This document shows, one piece after another, positions 1-10,412 of a DNA stretch of 64,000 bases. Source of the DNA: Lasiodiplodia sp. COLG20. Lineage: Eukaryota; Ascomycota; Dothideomycetes; Botryosphaeriales; Botryosphaeriaceae. The notes under the pieces were generated by a model. That model was not told the DNA's origin, searched no databases, and worked only from the letters and a program-made list of their open reading frames with translations. The position numbers and the translations under genes are program-made. How positions within the stretch are numbered: position 1 is the first letter of the stretch; each line of letters opens with the position of its first letter. The stretch lies in the NCBI GenBank assembly GCA_009801085.1, contig VNWV01000005.1, forward strand, positions 2,604,001-2,668,000. The letters run 5' to 3'.

Positions 1-3000
1 GTCTGATGGCCACCTCTGCCCTCGCTGCCCGGATCTTCATTGACTTTGCGTGGATGAGTCGTGGCGATCTGGACCTGCGGGTGTCTCCTTGAGCATTCGT
101 CATGCGGTGGATCGCCTATTCTTAGGGACCAGTTCCACCTTGCTTCGCTCCGAACAACAACCATCGTACGTGTTCGTGGCGTAAGCGCTCGCATTGTTCA
201 CTCGCCGAAGACGATCTCTTATGCTTGCTGCCCTGCATTCCTTATGAGTACAAGACGTGACCTCCTTCATGACTAGTGGCGAAACCATGATCTCGCGCCA
301 TCGAACACCTAGGGGGTTCGACCGAGTAAAAAACAACTCACCAAACACCAGTCTTCGGTGCTTCAGTGTCCTCGTGGCTTTTGCGCCTCAGCAGATCCGG
401 ATTGACGTTTCTCGATCTCGTCTAAAAGGCATCATCTTAAGCATCTTTCCTTTGCTGCTCGGTCCCCGTGCCGTGACGATCGCTTTCTGCAATTAATTTC
501 TTTCATTTTTATCATTTACACGCTGAGCAGGCGTTCCAAAAGACATTTTACTATAGCTCTGTATTATAGTGCTCCGTCCGCTATCATTGCTTGTTCAAAG
601 CCTCATACGAGGCGGCCAGCACAATGGCTCCAAATATCTGTCACATCGCACGGCATCGATTCCGGTCGCATTGCCATGCGTCGCCCTGGCTGCAGCGTCG
701 GGATATTCGAATCTCAACGCAAATGTTGTACGACGTCAAGTTCTCTGGCTCGTTGTCCAGACCAGAGCACTTGAGCTGGAGTCCCACATAAAGACGTCGG
801 TCGTGCGGCCTTGGCAACATCCGACGGCGTGGTTGGTCCAAACATGAGCGTTTTAGAAGGAACGGAAAAAAGTCCATGTTGCCGGCGCTCTAGCCCAAAC
901 GCCTTCCGTCTCTACCGTTGCACCTACGTCATGCTTCCAGGTCCCGATTTGCTGGCTACATTGCCGTTGGGAACCACAGTCAGCCCTATTCAACATGCCC
1001 ACCATCGCTCCTTGCCATCCTGCGTCACCCGTCGAGCAGCTGCGACGAGAACCACATTCCAGTGCATGACGCTCTTCGCTCCGCATGGAAATCGGGACGG
1101 CAATCTTAAAATCCTTCCAGAAGATCACGTTCCATCCCATCACAATTAAGAATCGGCCAACCTTATCCTCAAACCCACGCACCGGGATCTTGCTGGCTAC
1201 CCACAAAATGCTGAGTGGTAGGCGAACAATAGTGACTGTAGATATGCGTTTTTCCACTCTCGCGTCAGCCAACCGGAAGCCCATCCACTCCCCGTACCAT
1301 CCTTCCGCCCTCCGCGCCGCTCTTCGTCCCGACGATCCGCTACACAGCGGCCATGCATGCGTACATGCAGCCGAACAAATTCCCGAGATCCTTCCAGAGG
1401 GCGCGAATGTGAGGCGGCGAAGGAAAAAGCAACCGCTGACTAGAGAATTTTCACACCACGTACGCATCTCAACCACGACGCCCGCGATGCCCTAAGACTG
1501 GGCCCCACTCCATCCGCGGTCGAGAACAACTGTGATAGATGATGTGCGCGTATGCTGCGCGGATGGTTCGCTAGCGGGCGTGACGCGTCATCCAGAAAAT
1601 GTGCTCAGCATTCCTTCCCCTTCCTTCCATTCCTCGTCTTCCATGCCCGCCCACCGGAAGACACCCAACCGCTCACGGGAGCAGAGCACGTGTCGCCTTC
1701 CATCCCGGCCGTATCACTGACATGCCGTGCCCACCACCCTATGGGAGGAGACAGCAACCCTTGTTTCCCCCAGCCTCATTGCTCCAGCCTGCGGCGTCAG
1801 CCACACGCATGCACGTCGTACGGCAGACGGGAGGGGGCGCGGGCATGCAACGTAGAAAACGAAGGCTCGTAATCTCCCAACCACCCTCCCGTACACAAGA
1901 AAGAAAATAAAATCGGGAATGTCTTGTCTATGATTATTTTGGCCTGCCACAAGGCAAGGCAGTGGAAACAAAGGGAGGAAAGTGCAAGAAGCCTTGCCGA
2001 CGAGCCAAGCAAGCCGTGGGCGGCCTCCCGTCCAGACGTGGCACCAATAGCCGCCCCGCATCCGTGTTAAATGGAAAATCGAACTCTTCGATTGGTCTGT
2101 TGCTTGCCGCTCATGTGTGATGGGGTTGTGCTATATTGGTTATGGCTTGAAACGGCAATGTCACCGTCACCGTCATGCTTATTGTCCGCCGGGCATGTAG
2201 AGCATCTCTTTTCGATACGGGTAAGTGGGGGGTGAGTACAGACGAGGAGGGGGAGGGGCAACCGGCAGTACGAAGGCAGGGCAAGGAAAAAAAGGTTTAT
2301 TGGCATGAAGATGGCGCCTTCGCGATAGGAGAGTAAGAAGTGGCTTGCTTTGGTGGCGTAAGGCTGAGGTGCATATTCCTTCGCGGCCCGCTACTGCAGG
2401 CTTCATGAGAAGTCTCCCCATAGCGCACGCTTGTGCGTATGCGGGGAAGGCTGGAGAAGGATCGCGTGGACCGAGTAGGGCTAAATCTGACTTTCCAGCA
2501 GCTCAAGAGCTTGAGAATGACCGGGATCAGACCGCCTATCGCGATGCTGTTTATCGCTGCTCAACGTTGTGGTGGGGAGCCGGGGCATATGAAGAGGGCT
2601 GAGCGAGTACCTTTACGACACCGCTTAAGCGGTATCTTTCCTGCTAGAGGCTTATCCGCTGTTTGCGTGCTTACGACGTGAGAATCTAGATCCGCTGCAG
2701 ATGTGTCAGCTTGCAGGTGGCGGTAGGTCAGACTACTATGGAAAATGTCCATTTCCGACTCTGTCGGCAGATGGTTGTGGTAAAAGGCGGGACCTGAAAG
2801 ACGCAGTGAGAATCCTTCGAAGCCTAAACTGGAAATGCTGAGAACATCGCCTCGTGGCGATATGTAATGTACAAATAGTCTCGTACGCACGCTGTCATGA
2901 GCAGAATAAGTAGTGATCCTCCGTCTATCCCAAAACTCGTCTTGGCACACATATGTGCGCATGCTTGCAAGCTTTCTTGCCCGTACCGTGATCCAACGCC

Positions 3001-3061
3001 GAACTCCGTCCCTTGATATGATGCCGCTCATGCAGTTGAGCCTTCCACTGTAAGCTGGAAA
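1..3061. other. Intergenic stretch, no supportable gene
   Basis: About 3 kb with only short overlapping open frames on both strands and no recognisable domain. The longest is a 207-codon minus frame at 853-1476 with a hydrophobic middle; it matches no family I know and I do not call it. The last few hundred bases lie downstream of the msp1 stop codon and probably include its 3' untranslated region. Confidence 0.5.
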
Positions 3062-4508
3062 TCACCTTACAGGCGCAACGTATTCCTCTTCGGCCGGCGA
3101 GCTCGAGGCTGTTTCGATCTTACCAACATCGTCGCTGGAGCTGTCTCCATCAACACTCTCAGCCTCGGGAATCACCCCCGCCTTTTCCGGGTCATGCATT
3201 GAATGCACTGTACCCTTCCTTCCCAGGAAATCTCCGGTTCGCAGCCCCCTCACCTCTTCCGGATCCACACCACGCAGCGGATCCCCGCGCTTCTTGCGCT
3301 CTTTGATAAACTCGCGGACGGGGCACATGGCAGCGTCACGGCAGGCCTCCTTGATATCACTGCCACTCATGCCTGCCGAGACTCGGACGAGATAATCAAG
3401 GTCGAAGTTTGCGCGGTCGATTTTGGTGTCCTTCAGAATGAGCTTGAAGATGCCGCGGCGTTGGTGGGCCGACGGGAGAGAGACGGGGAATTTCTTGGGC
3501 ATACGGCGGAGGATTGCCTCGTCAATGTCTTGAATGCGGTTGGTGGCGCCCAGGATGCAAATGCGCTGTGGCATGCCGGCGGCATTAGTAGATGCAAGAC
3601 CATCCCAGTGGGTCATGAATCTGTGGGGTGTTAGCACCGGAACAAAGCCTCAATCCACTAGAGTACATACTCGGCTTTGACCATTCCACTAGCCTCGTGC
3701 TCGCCGCTTCGCCTTTGTCCAAGCACAGCGTCGATCTCATCGATGAAAACGATGGTGGGCTGGAGCTTGCGGGCGAGCGAGAAGACGGCGCTGACCAGCT
3801 TATTCGAGTCACCATACCACTTCTCAGTCAAGGTAGAGATGTGCAAGTTGATGAAGCAAGCACCACTCTCGTGCGCAAGCGCCTTGGCAAGCATAGTCTT
3901 TCCGCAGCCCGGCGGACCGTACAACAGCACGCCCGACGGCGCGGACAGCAACGAAGAGGTGTGGCCGTAGAGGTGGGGGAGTGTCAGAGGATAGATGACA
4001 GACTCCTTGAGCTCTTCGATAATATCCTCCAAACCTCCGATGTCTGCGTAGGGTGTCAGCGTGAACCGGGCTACCGCATTCCAAATGGCCTTTTACCTTC
4101 GAAAGAGACGGGTATCTCTTCGGGCGCAACGACTTCCATGGCAATGGACTGCTCGTAGGGCGTGAGCACCAGCTCGTCGCGGTGCAGGCGCTGCCTGATG
4201 CTGTCCTGCTCCTCATCCTCTTCGTCTTCTTGCCGGGCGAGTATACCCTTCAGCTTGCGGTTGGCGGCGATGGATTTCTGGCGGGCTTCTTCCTTGGAGG
4301 TAGCGTCGGGATCGAGTTTAGAGAGGAGGTTACGGACGACGAAGTACATCAACACTGGCTGCATGCGTCTGTTAGCAGGAGTTCGAGCATGAGATGCAGC
4401 GGCGGAGGCGGAGGCGGAGGCGGCGGAGGCTGGTCCTGGACTTACGGCGGCCGTGATCATCAGCAGATCGCCCAGGTACGAGTACTTCTTCCATCCTTGG
4501 CTCGTCAT
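3062..4508 (-). CDS. msp1: Msp1/ATAD1-type mitochondrial outer-membrane AAA ATPase
   Basis: This is a membrane-anchored AAA ATPase that extracts mislocalised tail-anchored proteins and stalled import substrates from the mitochondrial outer membrane. Four exons join in frame: 4508-4446, 4358-4097, 4043-3671 and 3620-3062, giving 418 residues. The N-terminal membrane helix (about residues 11-29) is split by intron 1, which contains a GGCGGA-type short repeat. The AAA domain opens with FEDIGGLED after intron 2. Walker A is GPPGCGKT (about 151-158), the pore loop is KWYGD (about 183-187) and Walker B is IVFIDEID (about 206-213). ILGATNR and [10 protein letters not shown] (sensor and arginine-finger region) follow in exon 4. 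The last 50 residues are acidic and Ser-rich. Yeast Msp1 is somewhat shorter (362 aa). The introns have GTAAGT, GTAAAA and GTATGT donors with GCTAAC or GCTGAC branch sites. It is divergent from tim21. Function rests on family knowledge; the exon joins are inferred from sequence. Confidence 0.93.
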
Positions 4509-4724
4509 GGTGTGTGTCGAAGGGTGCGCAAAGGCGTGAGGCCTGGGTGCGCACGCAGGATATGTACAGGGCGGCGTTGATGGGCAGAAGTTGAACAGGT
4601 ACCCGAGGTGCAGCTAGTTGTTCGGGACTGTGGCGCGAAGATGTGGCGTCAAAAAACGCCGGGGTGCGGTCGCAAGTGCGGAGCTTCGCGCGTCGAGCTT
4701 CAAGCTCTCAACCACCCCGCAACC
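4509..4724. promoter_or_regulatory. Shared divergent promoter of msp1 and tim21
   Basis: Only 216 bp separate the two start codons (4508 on minus, 4725 on plus), so both 5' untranslated regions and both core promoters must lie here. There is no clear TATA box. The region is GC-rich with several CpG-rich stretches, consistent with housekeeping promoters. No specific factor site is claimed. Confidence 0.7.
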
Positions 4725-5614
4725 ATGGCCCTTCTGCCACGCATCGCGCGAGCCGAGTCGCTGGCCCTCTCACTGCGAAGCGTATCGTGTCTGCCCGTGC
4801 ACAGAGCGGCGGGCGCCAGTAGATTGTACGCGACTCACAGCGCATCATCCAAGAGCTCCACCTCCCGGCGCCAGGTCACCGTCGCCAACGACGACGGACA
4901 TGTGCGGTGGGGCGACCTCACCACCGGCGAGAAGGTCGCTCGCTCGACCCAGCAGTCATTCAACTTCCTGATCATCGTCGCCGGTGTCCTTGCAACCGTT
5001 CGTCGCGAATCCGTCATCGTCGAAAGCATGTCTGACTGTTGCAGGGCGCCGTTGGCTACGTCATCTATAACGAAGTCCTCTCTCCCGAAGGCACTACAAA
5101 CCAATATCACCGAGCCCTGAAGAGGATCAAGGAGGATCCGAAATGCGTAGAACTACTTGGTGATCCCAAGAAAATCGTCGCATATGGCGAACAGTTTCAT
5201 AGCCGCATGGCAAGACAATGGTCGATAACGTATGTCTCATTGCCGCCACCCCAGCCAGTGCCCCGGGCTAACCCTGCCCCAGTTCGAGGAAAGAGAAAGA
5301 CCGCGCAGGCAATGAGCTCCTCCACCTACGCTTCTACGTATGGCCTTCACCTACATGTTACTAGAGGTGTGAACTCATTCAGTGAACAGGTCGAAGGCCC
5401 GCTCAACAAGGGCACAGTTTATTTACACATGATCCAGAGGCCCGGTGAGAAAGAGGCCGAATATCAATCATTGACGCTTGACGTTCCGGGTAAGCAGGGA
5501 GCTTCCTTGACAGTGGCCAAACTGACAGCAACAGGCCATAAGCGCATTTTCCTTGAGCATGACAGCCCTTTTAAAGCAAAGTCGGGCAAGCTCTTCGGCG
5601 TACGGTGGTGGTAA
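4725..5614 (+). CDS. tim21: Mitochondrial import inner membrane translocase subunit Tim21
   Basis: Tim21 is a TIM23 presequence-translocase subunit that links the TOM and TIM23 complexes and the respiratory chain. Five exons fit in frame: 4725-4997, 5045-5229, 5283-5337, 5390-5489 and 5535-5614, giving 230 residues (yeast has 239). Residues 1-40 are Arg/Ser/Ala-rich without acidic clusters except one Glu, as in a matrix presequence. GEKVARSTQQSFNFL leads into a membrane helix (about 80-100) that spans intron 1. The intermembrane-space domain has ECVELLGD-like text (PKCVELLGDPKKI), YGEQF, VEGPLNKGTVYLHM, the LDVPGHKRIFLE block and a C-terminal KLFGVRWW. Intron 1 (47 bp) uses an unusual GTTCGT donor; reading through instead would break the helix region. 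Introns 2-4 have GTATGT, GTATGG and GTAAGC donors. Divergent partner is msp1, another mitochondrial membrane gene. Confidence 0.93.
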
Positions 5615-6465
5615 ATAGGCGAGCTGAGTTATATGGGCGATCACCCCAACTCTACGTGAGCCTGAAGCTGTGAAACTTGCGTCTACCCATCTGGTGTAGA
5701 TCTCCCCATCGGGTCCCAATCCTAAATGGGCTGCTTCAGGTCAGCAGCGGAAACCAACAGCACCTGATGGTCTTTGCGGTATTGAATAGGACCATGTCTC
5801 CATAAGCGCCACCTTGAAATAGGCGGCGAGGAACAAACAATGGCCAGGCTTATGCGCAGCATTCTAGGCAGTCGTACTAGCAAGAGTAAAATACTCGCGC
5901 TTTCTGTACTGACAATTAATGCTCACGGTTGTCCATCTAGGCGTTGTCGCCAGAGGTGGAGTTAAAGCCGTATGCTATCTCAAGGTGTAACTCCGGAGCA
6001 AAGACTTCGGAAGACGAACGAAATATCACAAGTCTCGTTGCTTTCTGTCCTCCATTGCCCCGCGGCCCCGGTGAGTCCAACTCGCACTCGCATTCGCACC
6101 CGTACTATCGCTCCTACCTTTTGGGGCAACCGAGGATCGAGTGTCAACGCGGCGTTTCCCCATTCTTGCGTCGTTTGGGGCGGACTTTCCTCCCAGAAGG
6201 GGTTCCTATTACTCAGAAAACCGGCCTCAAGAGCTTTTCTAATCAGCGAGCTAGAAGCGACTAGGACCGTGCTTGTTGTGGCAAACTTGTGAGACCCGTA
6301 GAGCGTAACTTTTCTCCTCCGCTCCTCTCCTCCTTGGCTTCCCTATTCACGTCTACTGTATTGCTATCGTCCTCTACCCCGCGACCAATTGACATTGTCA
6401 TATCGAAGCTCCCCGCCTCGCCTTCGTCACAGCCATACAAACAGCCTTACATCGAGTGACGGTCA
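5615..6465. other. Intergenic stretch with pyrimidine-rich leader
   Basis: No gene recognised. The right part (about 6308-6350) is a CT-rich tract typical of fungal transcription start regions and probably marks the promoter or 5' leader of the 701-aa gene that follows. Confidence 0.5.
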
Positions 6466-6581
6466 ATGTAATGGGCTTCGCCCTCATCAATGCGGTCGAC
6501 ACACGCGCAGGAACGGACACGAACCTTGACAACTCACCTCGCTTCCTCACTCGTCTCAGCACATTCGCAGACACGTTATAA
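6466..6581 (+). promoter_or_regulatory. Upstream ORFs before the 701-aa gene
   Basis: An ATG immediately followed by TAA lies at 6466-6471. The last A of that TAA is the first base of a second ATG at 6471, which opens a 36-codon frame ending at 6579-6581. That frame overlaps the main start codon at 6490 in a different register. If the transcript begins upstream of 6466, ribosomes would meet both before the long ORF. Alternatively the true 5' exon structure differs. Transcript start is unknown. Confidence 0.45.
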
Positions 6582-8595
6582 AGAATGCCCATACGTGCTA
6601 CAGTGGGCACTCGACGGCACATTCTCTCCGGAAGATACGCCGCCAATCAAAAGACCGACGCTTTCCACCAAACCATGTGCAGACGACCCACAGAGTCACA
6701 GCGCTTCTGCGGATGAATCAGATCCCAACAGTGGCATACGAATGTCGTCAGCATCGGCTTTGGATCGCCACGTTCGTGCAACAAGTGAACACACACAGAC
6801 TTCGCATCGCCCAGCAGCTATCCCCCATAATACTAGTGATAGCTCTTTTCCTGATTCACACAAGACATCGGCGCGCTCTTCGGTTTCCAGCTTTGCGCGC
6901 AGAATCATGAGGTCTGGGCCGGACTTGAGGCTTATCAACGCCGACAAGACCGATCTTGCGGAGAGGTTCTCACCCGGAGGTGGCAGGAGGACCACCATTG
7001 CCAGCTTGAGGAAGGTGATGACTTACGAAGATCCCAGCAAAGTCAGTGAAGTTCCCCCGGCCAGTCCTCCGGCAGTTGCTGCACCGGAGCCAAAGCCTGC
7101 CGTCAATAGGTCTCACTGGTTCAAAGCGTTACGGAAACACGACTCGGAGCCTGAAAGGCCCGTTGAGTCGACCACGGTGTCTCCCATGATCACGCCGAAT
7201 GTCTCAATGCAGCAGCTCCATTTCCATTCCAAGAGTGAGGGGTTCGCTGCGAGGTCGAACGTTTCCACCGACGATTCGCATAGCGAGTACGCTTCGTCCG
7301 TAGAGGGGATTTCCACGGCATCTGCCGAAAGGCAAGGGAAGTTTCCGAGCAGGGCTTCTCCGCAGAAGGCATCAAGGCCAATATTCGCACACCTGAGGTC
7401 CCAAAGTAGTCACCTACTCAAGTCTAGCAAGCCGCAGAGTCCCTTACCTGCACGCACACAGCCCAAGTCTGCAGCACAAACGCCTTTCTTCACCTCCGAT
7501 GGTAGTCATAATCAGCCTTCGACGCTTTCCCAGAAGAAAAGATCGATAAAGCGCCGGCTGTGGCGGGGGCCGTTTGCTCCCGGTGACATTCGAAGCATTG
7601 CCAACGTGATCAGTCCGGTGCAAATGATAGCAGAGAAACCAGACGCAGAGCAGAGCAAAGGTGACCAACTCAATAACATCCATGTTTTCAGCCCGGCTAA
7701 TACATGCACAGTTATCGAGCCAGACGCTCTTGCTCTACCGAACCTATCCACTCCTCAAAGGCATCTTAGATTTGGGTCCACTCATCAGTCGAACGCAGGG
7801 GAAGAACGAGTCGTTCATCCGCTCCCTCTCACCCCGGACAATCTCACCGAGGCTGCGCTTTTCACCCCACACACTCGCAATAACCGCCGGGAATGTAACT
7901 CTTATTTTTCCCTCGGTGGACACTCAACTCCATCTCCATACTCAAAACATTACAGTCCCGACTTCATCGGAACTTCCCTTGGAGGAATTTCGCCGCCAGA
8001 GAGCCGTGGAAGCTCTACGACATCCAGGCCGGGGGGAGAAAATGATTTCCTTCAAACCGCCGAGCGCCCAAGCCATCAAGATGTCATCCACAGAGGATCA
8101 ATGCTCCCAGAGTTTGTTCCTCCAGGTCAAAATCGCGTCAACACACCACCGGACTTCAGCATTGACCGCGTCGCCGCCGGGAAGAACGCCGGCTTCTTCT
8201 TCGCCGGACCATCACTAGAAAATAAAAAATCGGCTGGGCAAGCCCCGGGTGCGCGTGGAACTCCGACACACCACACGACCCCCGGCAGTGGCGTGTGGGA
8301 CAGCGACGCGGTGCTCATGAGCCAGGGAATTGCCGCCGAAGATGAGTGGAACGCGCCACGACGACTGACGCCAGTCACGCCGCCTGTTCCCGGACGCGAT
8401 TGGTTCAGAGCTCAGCTGAGCCATATAATGGCAGAGGAGCCGTCAAAGACCAATTCAGACGTGGATAGGCCAAATCCAGGCTTCGTGTGGGACGTCCCAG
8501 AGCATTTGCCCGGCAGCCCACTGTGTCCGCTTCATCCAAAGCACAAGGGCGGCGGTAAGGGTATTTGTGTGTATCATGGGCGAAAGAAGATGTAA
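6490..8595 (+). CDS. Hypothetical Ser/Pro-rich protein with Cys/His C-terminal tail motif
   Basis: An uninterrupted 701-codon frame. I do not recognise a catalytic domain. Most of the protein is low-complexity (Ser, Pro, Thr and basic residues) and likely disordered, with short ordered-looking pieces such as SSFARRIMRSGPDLRLI (around residue 135) and NRSHWFKALRKHD (around residue 210). The last 40 residues are different: GFVWDVPEHLPGSPLCPLHP followed by a CVYHGR tail, with Cys and His spaced as C-P-L-H-P-x-H and C-x-Y-H. From memory this tail recurs at the C-terminus of many Pezizomycotina proteins; it could be a metal or docking motif. The start at 6490 is uncertain because an ATG at 6471 opens an overlapping frame. 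The stop at 8595 is clear. The real protein could begin at an internal Met (for example after about 85 residues). Confidence 0.72.
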   Translation: MRSTHAQERTRTLTTHLASSLVSAHSQTRYKECPYVLQWALDGTFSPEDTPPIKRPTLSTKPCADDPQSHSASADESDPNSGIRMSSASALDRHVRATSEHTQTSHRPAAIPHNTSDSSFPDSHKTSARSSVSSFARRIMRSGPDLRLINADKTDLAERFSPGGGRRTTIASLRKVMTYEDPSKVSEVPPASPPAVAAPEPKPAVNRSHWFKALRKHDSEPERPVESTTVSPMITPNVSMQQLHFHSKSEGFAARSNVSTDDSHSEYASSVEGISTASAERQGKFPSRASPQKASRPIFAHLRSQSSHLLKSSKPQSPLPARTQPKSAAQTPFFTSDGSHNQPSTLSQKKRSIKRRLWRGPFAPGDIRSIANVISPVQMIAEKPDAEQSKGDQLNNIHVFSPANTCTVIEPDALALPNLSTPQRHLRFGSTHQSNAGEERVVHPLPLTPDNLTEAALFTPHTRNNRRECNSYFSLGGHSTPSPYSKHYSPDFIGTSLGGISPPESRGSSTTSRPGGENDFLQTAERPSHQDVIHRGSMLPEFVPPGQNRVNTPPDFSIDRVAAGKNAGFFFAGPSLENKKSAGQAPGARGTPTHHTTPGSGVWDSDAVLMSQGIAAEDEWNAPRRLTPVTPPVPGRDWFRAQLSHIMAEEPSKTNSDVDRPNPGFVWDVPEHLPGSPLCPLHPKHKGGGKGICVYHGRKKM

Positions 8596-8942
8596 AGCGG
8601 CGTCCTCATTCTTTGATCTGGAACAGCCGAGGTGGCGTTTAGGGACGTTAAGCAATGATGTTGGCGGTGCTTGAAGCAGAACAAACACAATACCTGGACC
8701 AAAATACGTCGACTTCATAAGTCTTCTGCTGACAGCACTCAATAATCAAAGACAATTGGACTCACGACACGTGCATCTTGACATTTTCATGTTCACATTA
8801 TCATGGGTGCAGCCAGCTAGCAGGATAGACCCTTTTCGAATTCTAGTGCTCTTCTTTCATCCATTTTGATTTCTTATTTACGGTCCACTTTCACATTCTC
8901 TTCAGAATCCCGTCTACTCTCTCGCCAAAAGAACAAGAGCAT
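8596..8942. other. Short convergent intergenic gap
   Basis: 347 bp between the ends of two convergent genes, moderately AT-rich. It would hold both 3' untranslated regions. Nothing else seen. Confidence 0.5.
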
Positions 8943-9134
8943 TCAGCAGGAAAACAGGCTGGGGTTGATCCTTCGCCCTTTGGCCGTCTTAAGCAACCGT
9001 CGCAGTCTTCCTCGCACTGGCAAATGCCAGTCACAGCAGCCATGCAGATGGTGTTCACAAGTCATGCAGTTCTCGGCGCGGCCGTCGTTGCGCCTATGGC
9101 ACTTGCAGCAATACCAGTAAATACCGTGCGACAT
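8943..9134 (-). CDS. 63-aa RanBP2-type zinc-finger microprotein
   Basis: A single-exon frame from ATG at 9134 to TGA at 8943. Residues 7-26 fit the RanBP2 zinc-finger pattern exactly: Trp7, Cys9, Cys12, Asn16, Cys23, Cys26, spaced W-x-C-x2-C-x3-N-x6-C-x2-C. A second cluster of His and Cys (H28, H29, H31, C33, C34) follows at once and may add a metal site. The C-terminal third is basic (RGRLRRLLKTAKGRR), suggesting nucleic-acid binding or a nuclear signal. RanBP2 fingers in other proteins bind ubiquitin or single-stranded RNA; which applies here is not shown. A TATAAAAAA element lies about 100 bp upstream, which supports a real gene. It is shorter than the usual cut-off used by annotation pipelines. 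Divergent neighbour is the CoA-binding gene. Confidence 0.72.
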   Translation of the reverse strand: MSHGIYWYCCKCHRRNDGRAENCMTCEHHLHGCCDWHLPVRGRLRRLLKTAKGRRINPSLFSC

Positions 9135-9230
9135 GTCTGAGGATTGAGTAGATGTGGAAAGATGATTCTCGAAATTTAAAGTTGGGAAAGTTAGAGTTTG
9201 GTGTTATCGATTTGACTGCGCGCTGGAGCG

Positions 9231-9239
9231 TTTTTTATA
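9231..9239 (-). promoter_or_regulatory. TATA box of the zinc-finger microprotein gene
   Basis: TATAAAAAA on the minus strand, about 100 bp before the ATG at 9134, a normal distance for a fungal core promoter with a short leader. Confidence 0.6.
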
Positions 9240-9772
9240 GAAGGCGGTGCTGCCATTATACAAAGACTACGATGCAGTTGATCTCAAGACAAACTGTCTC
9301 AGACATTTCAAAACATTAGACAATGGTTGTTTTGGCCGGGGCGCATGTATATACCAGCGGAGGAGTAGAATCGCAAGGATGCGCAAGTTCTTTTTAGTAA
9401 ACTTCATTGTAGAAGAGATTCGATTTCTTTTTTTTTTCTCTTTAGCTTATCAATATGCGGTAGTGCAAATATGTTCAGACACATCATGGCTGGACTCAAA
9501 AGGAATACTCGGAACCGTTGCAGAGAATAGTTGTCTCCTCTGGAAGCATTCTTCATTCGAATCCCTGCTAATGGGCTAAAATAAATGCTATCTCTGGTCT
9601 CACAGAATCTAGATTCCTCGTGTATTAATAATTTCCAGGACTAGAAGTTTATAAGCGGGCCCACATGGAAGGACATCTCTATTTCAAATAGACCCTGGAA
9701 TGGTGCATTGACCTTCCAGATGCAGGGTCCATCGGATGCACGCAACCGCCGCGCTAAACGACGTCATGCGCC

Positions 9773-9780
9773 TATATAAA
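9773..9780 (+). promoter_or_regulatory. TATA box of the CoA-binding gene
   Basis: TATATAAA sits 85-92 bp before the ATG at 9865. Just upstream at 9761-9766 is ACGTCA, a CRE/ATF half-site (TGACGT on the other strand); factor binding is conjecture. Confidence 0.6.
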
Positions 9781-9864
9781 CTCCCAAACCATCTCCGCGG
9801 CCCGCACCACTAACACGACGCGTCCATCTGTCTGTTCGCACTCTCACCGTCACCGCTAACAGCC

Positions 9865-10412
9865 ATGGAAGCCGCTCTCAAAACCTTCTTCACCTCTCCA
9901 CGCTTCGCCGTTGCGGGCGCAAGCTCCGATCCCGCAAAGTTCGGCCACAAAGGTCCGTAATCGGTCGTCCATTGAAATTACCCCGCTATGCTTGTCTCCT
10001 CGACTCACACATGGCTGCAACAGTGTTCGTATGGTATCTCCAGCACTCCCTCCCCGTCACCCCGATCAACCCGGGCTCGTCCAGCATCACCGCCCTCAGC
10101 AAGCCCCACACCACCGCATCCTCGCCCAAAGCGCTCCCTTCCCCATCCGAGACGGCGCTGTCCGTGATAACGCCGCCGCCGGTGACGCTGAAGCTCCTGA
10201 GCGAGGCGAAAGAGGTCGGCGTCCGGGCTGTCTGGCTGCAGCCGGGCACGTTCGACGCCAAGGTGCTGGAGTTTGCCGAAGAGGCGTGGCCCGGCGCCGT
10301 GATTGCGGGCGACAAGTGGGGCAGGAATGGCGGTCATGGGGAGGGTTGGTGCGTGTTGGTTGATGGCGAGGAGGCGCTGAAGATTGCCGGGAGGGAATGG
10401 TCCAGGCTGTGA
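9865..10412 (+). CDS. CoA-binding (YccU-like) Rossmann-fold protein
   Basis: Two exons, 9865-9952 and 10024-10412, give 158 residues, the usual size for stand-alone CoA_binding_2 proteins. The N-terminus (FFTSPRFAVAGASSDPAKFG) has the first strand and the glycine turn of the nucleotide fold. After the intron comes a VTPINPGSSSI block, then a conserved LSVITPPPVT loop and VRAVWLQPGTFD, which are the familiar landmarks of this family. Bacterial and fungal members bind CoA in structures, but the cellular role is unknown. Intron donor is GTCCGT and acceptor CAACAG; the joined frame restores FGHKVFVWYLQ. No catalytic residues can be assigned. Confidence 0.87.

Larger units (their letters stand above)
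9135..9864. other. Divergent intergenic region (730 bp)
   Basis: Lies between the zinc-finger microprotein start (minus) and the CoA-binding gene start (plus). It contains a TATA box for each direction. The middle is AT-rich, with a run of nine or more T near 9427, and holds no convincing gene. Confidence 0.6.

Noticed and set aside
853..1476. 207-codon minus-strand frame with a hydrophobic stretch
   Set aside because: No family match, no intron or promoter support, and the ends are low in coding character; could be a gene relic but not supportable.
2561..3031. 156-codon minus-strand frame just after the msp1 stop
   Set aside because: Most likely chance frame in the 3' untranslated region; no domain or conserved motif.
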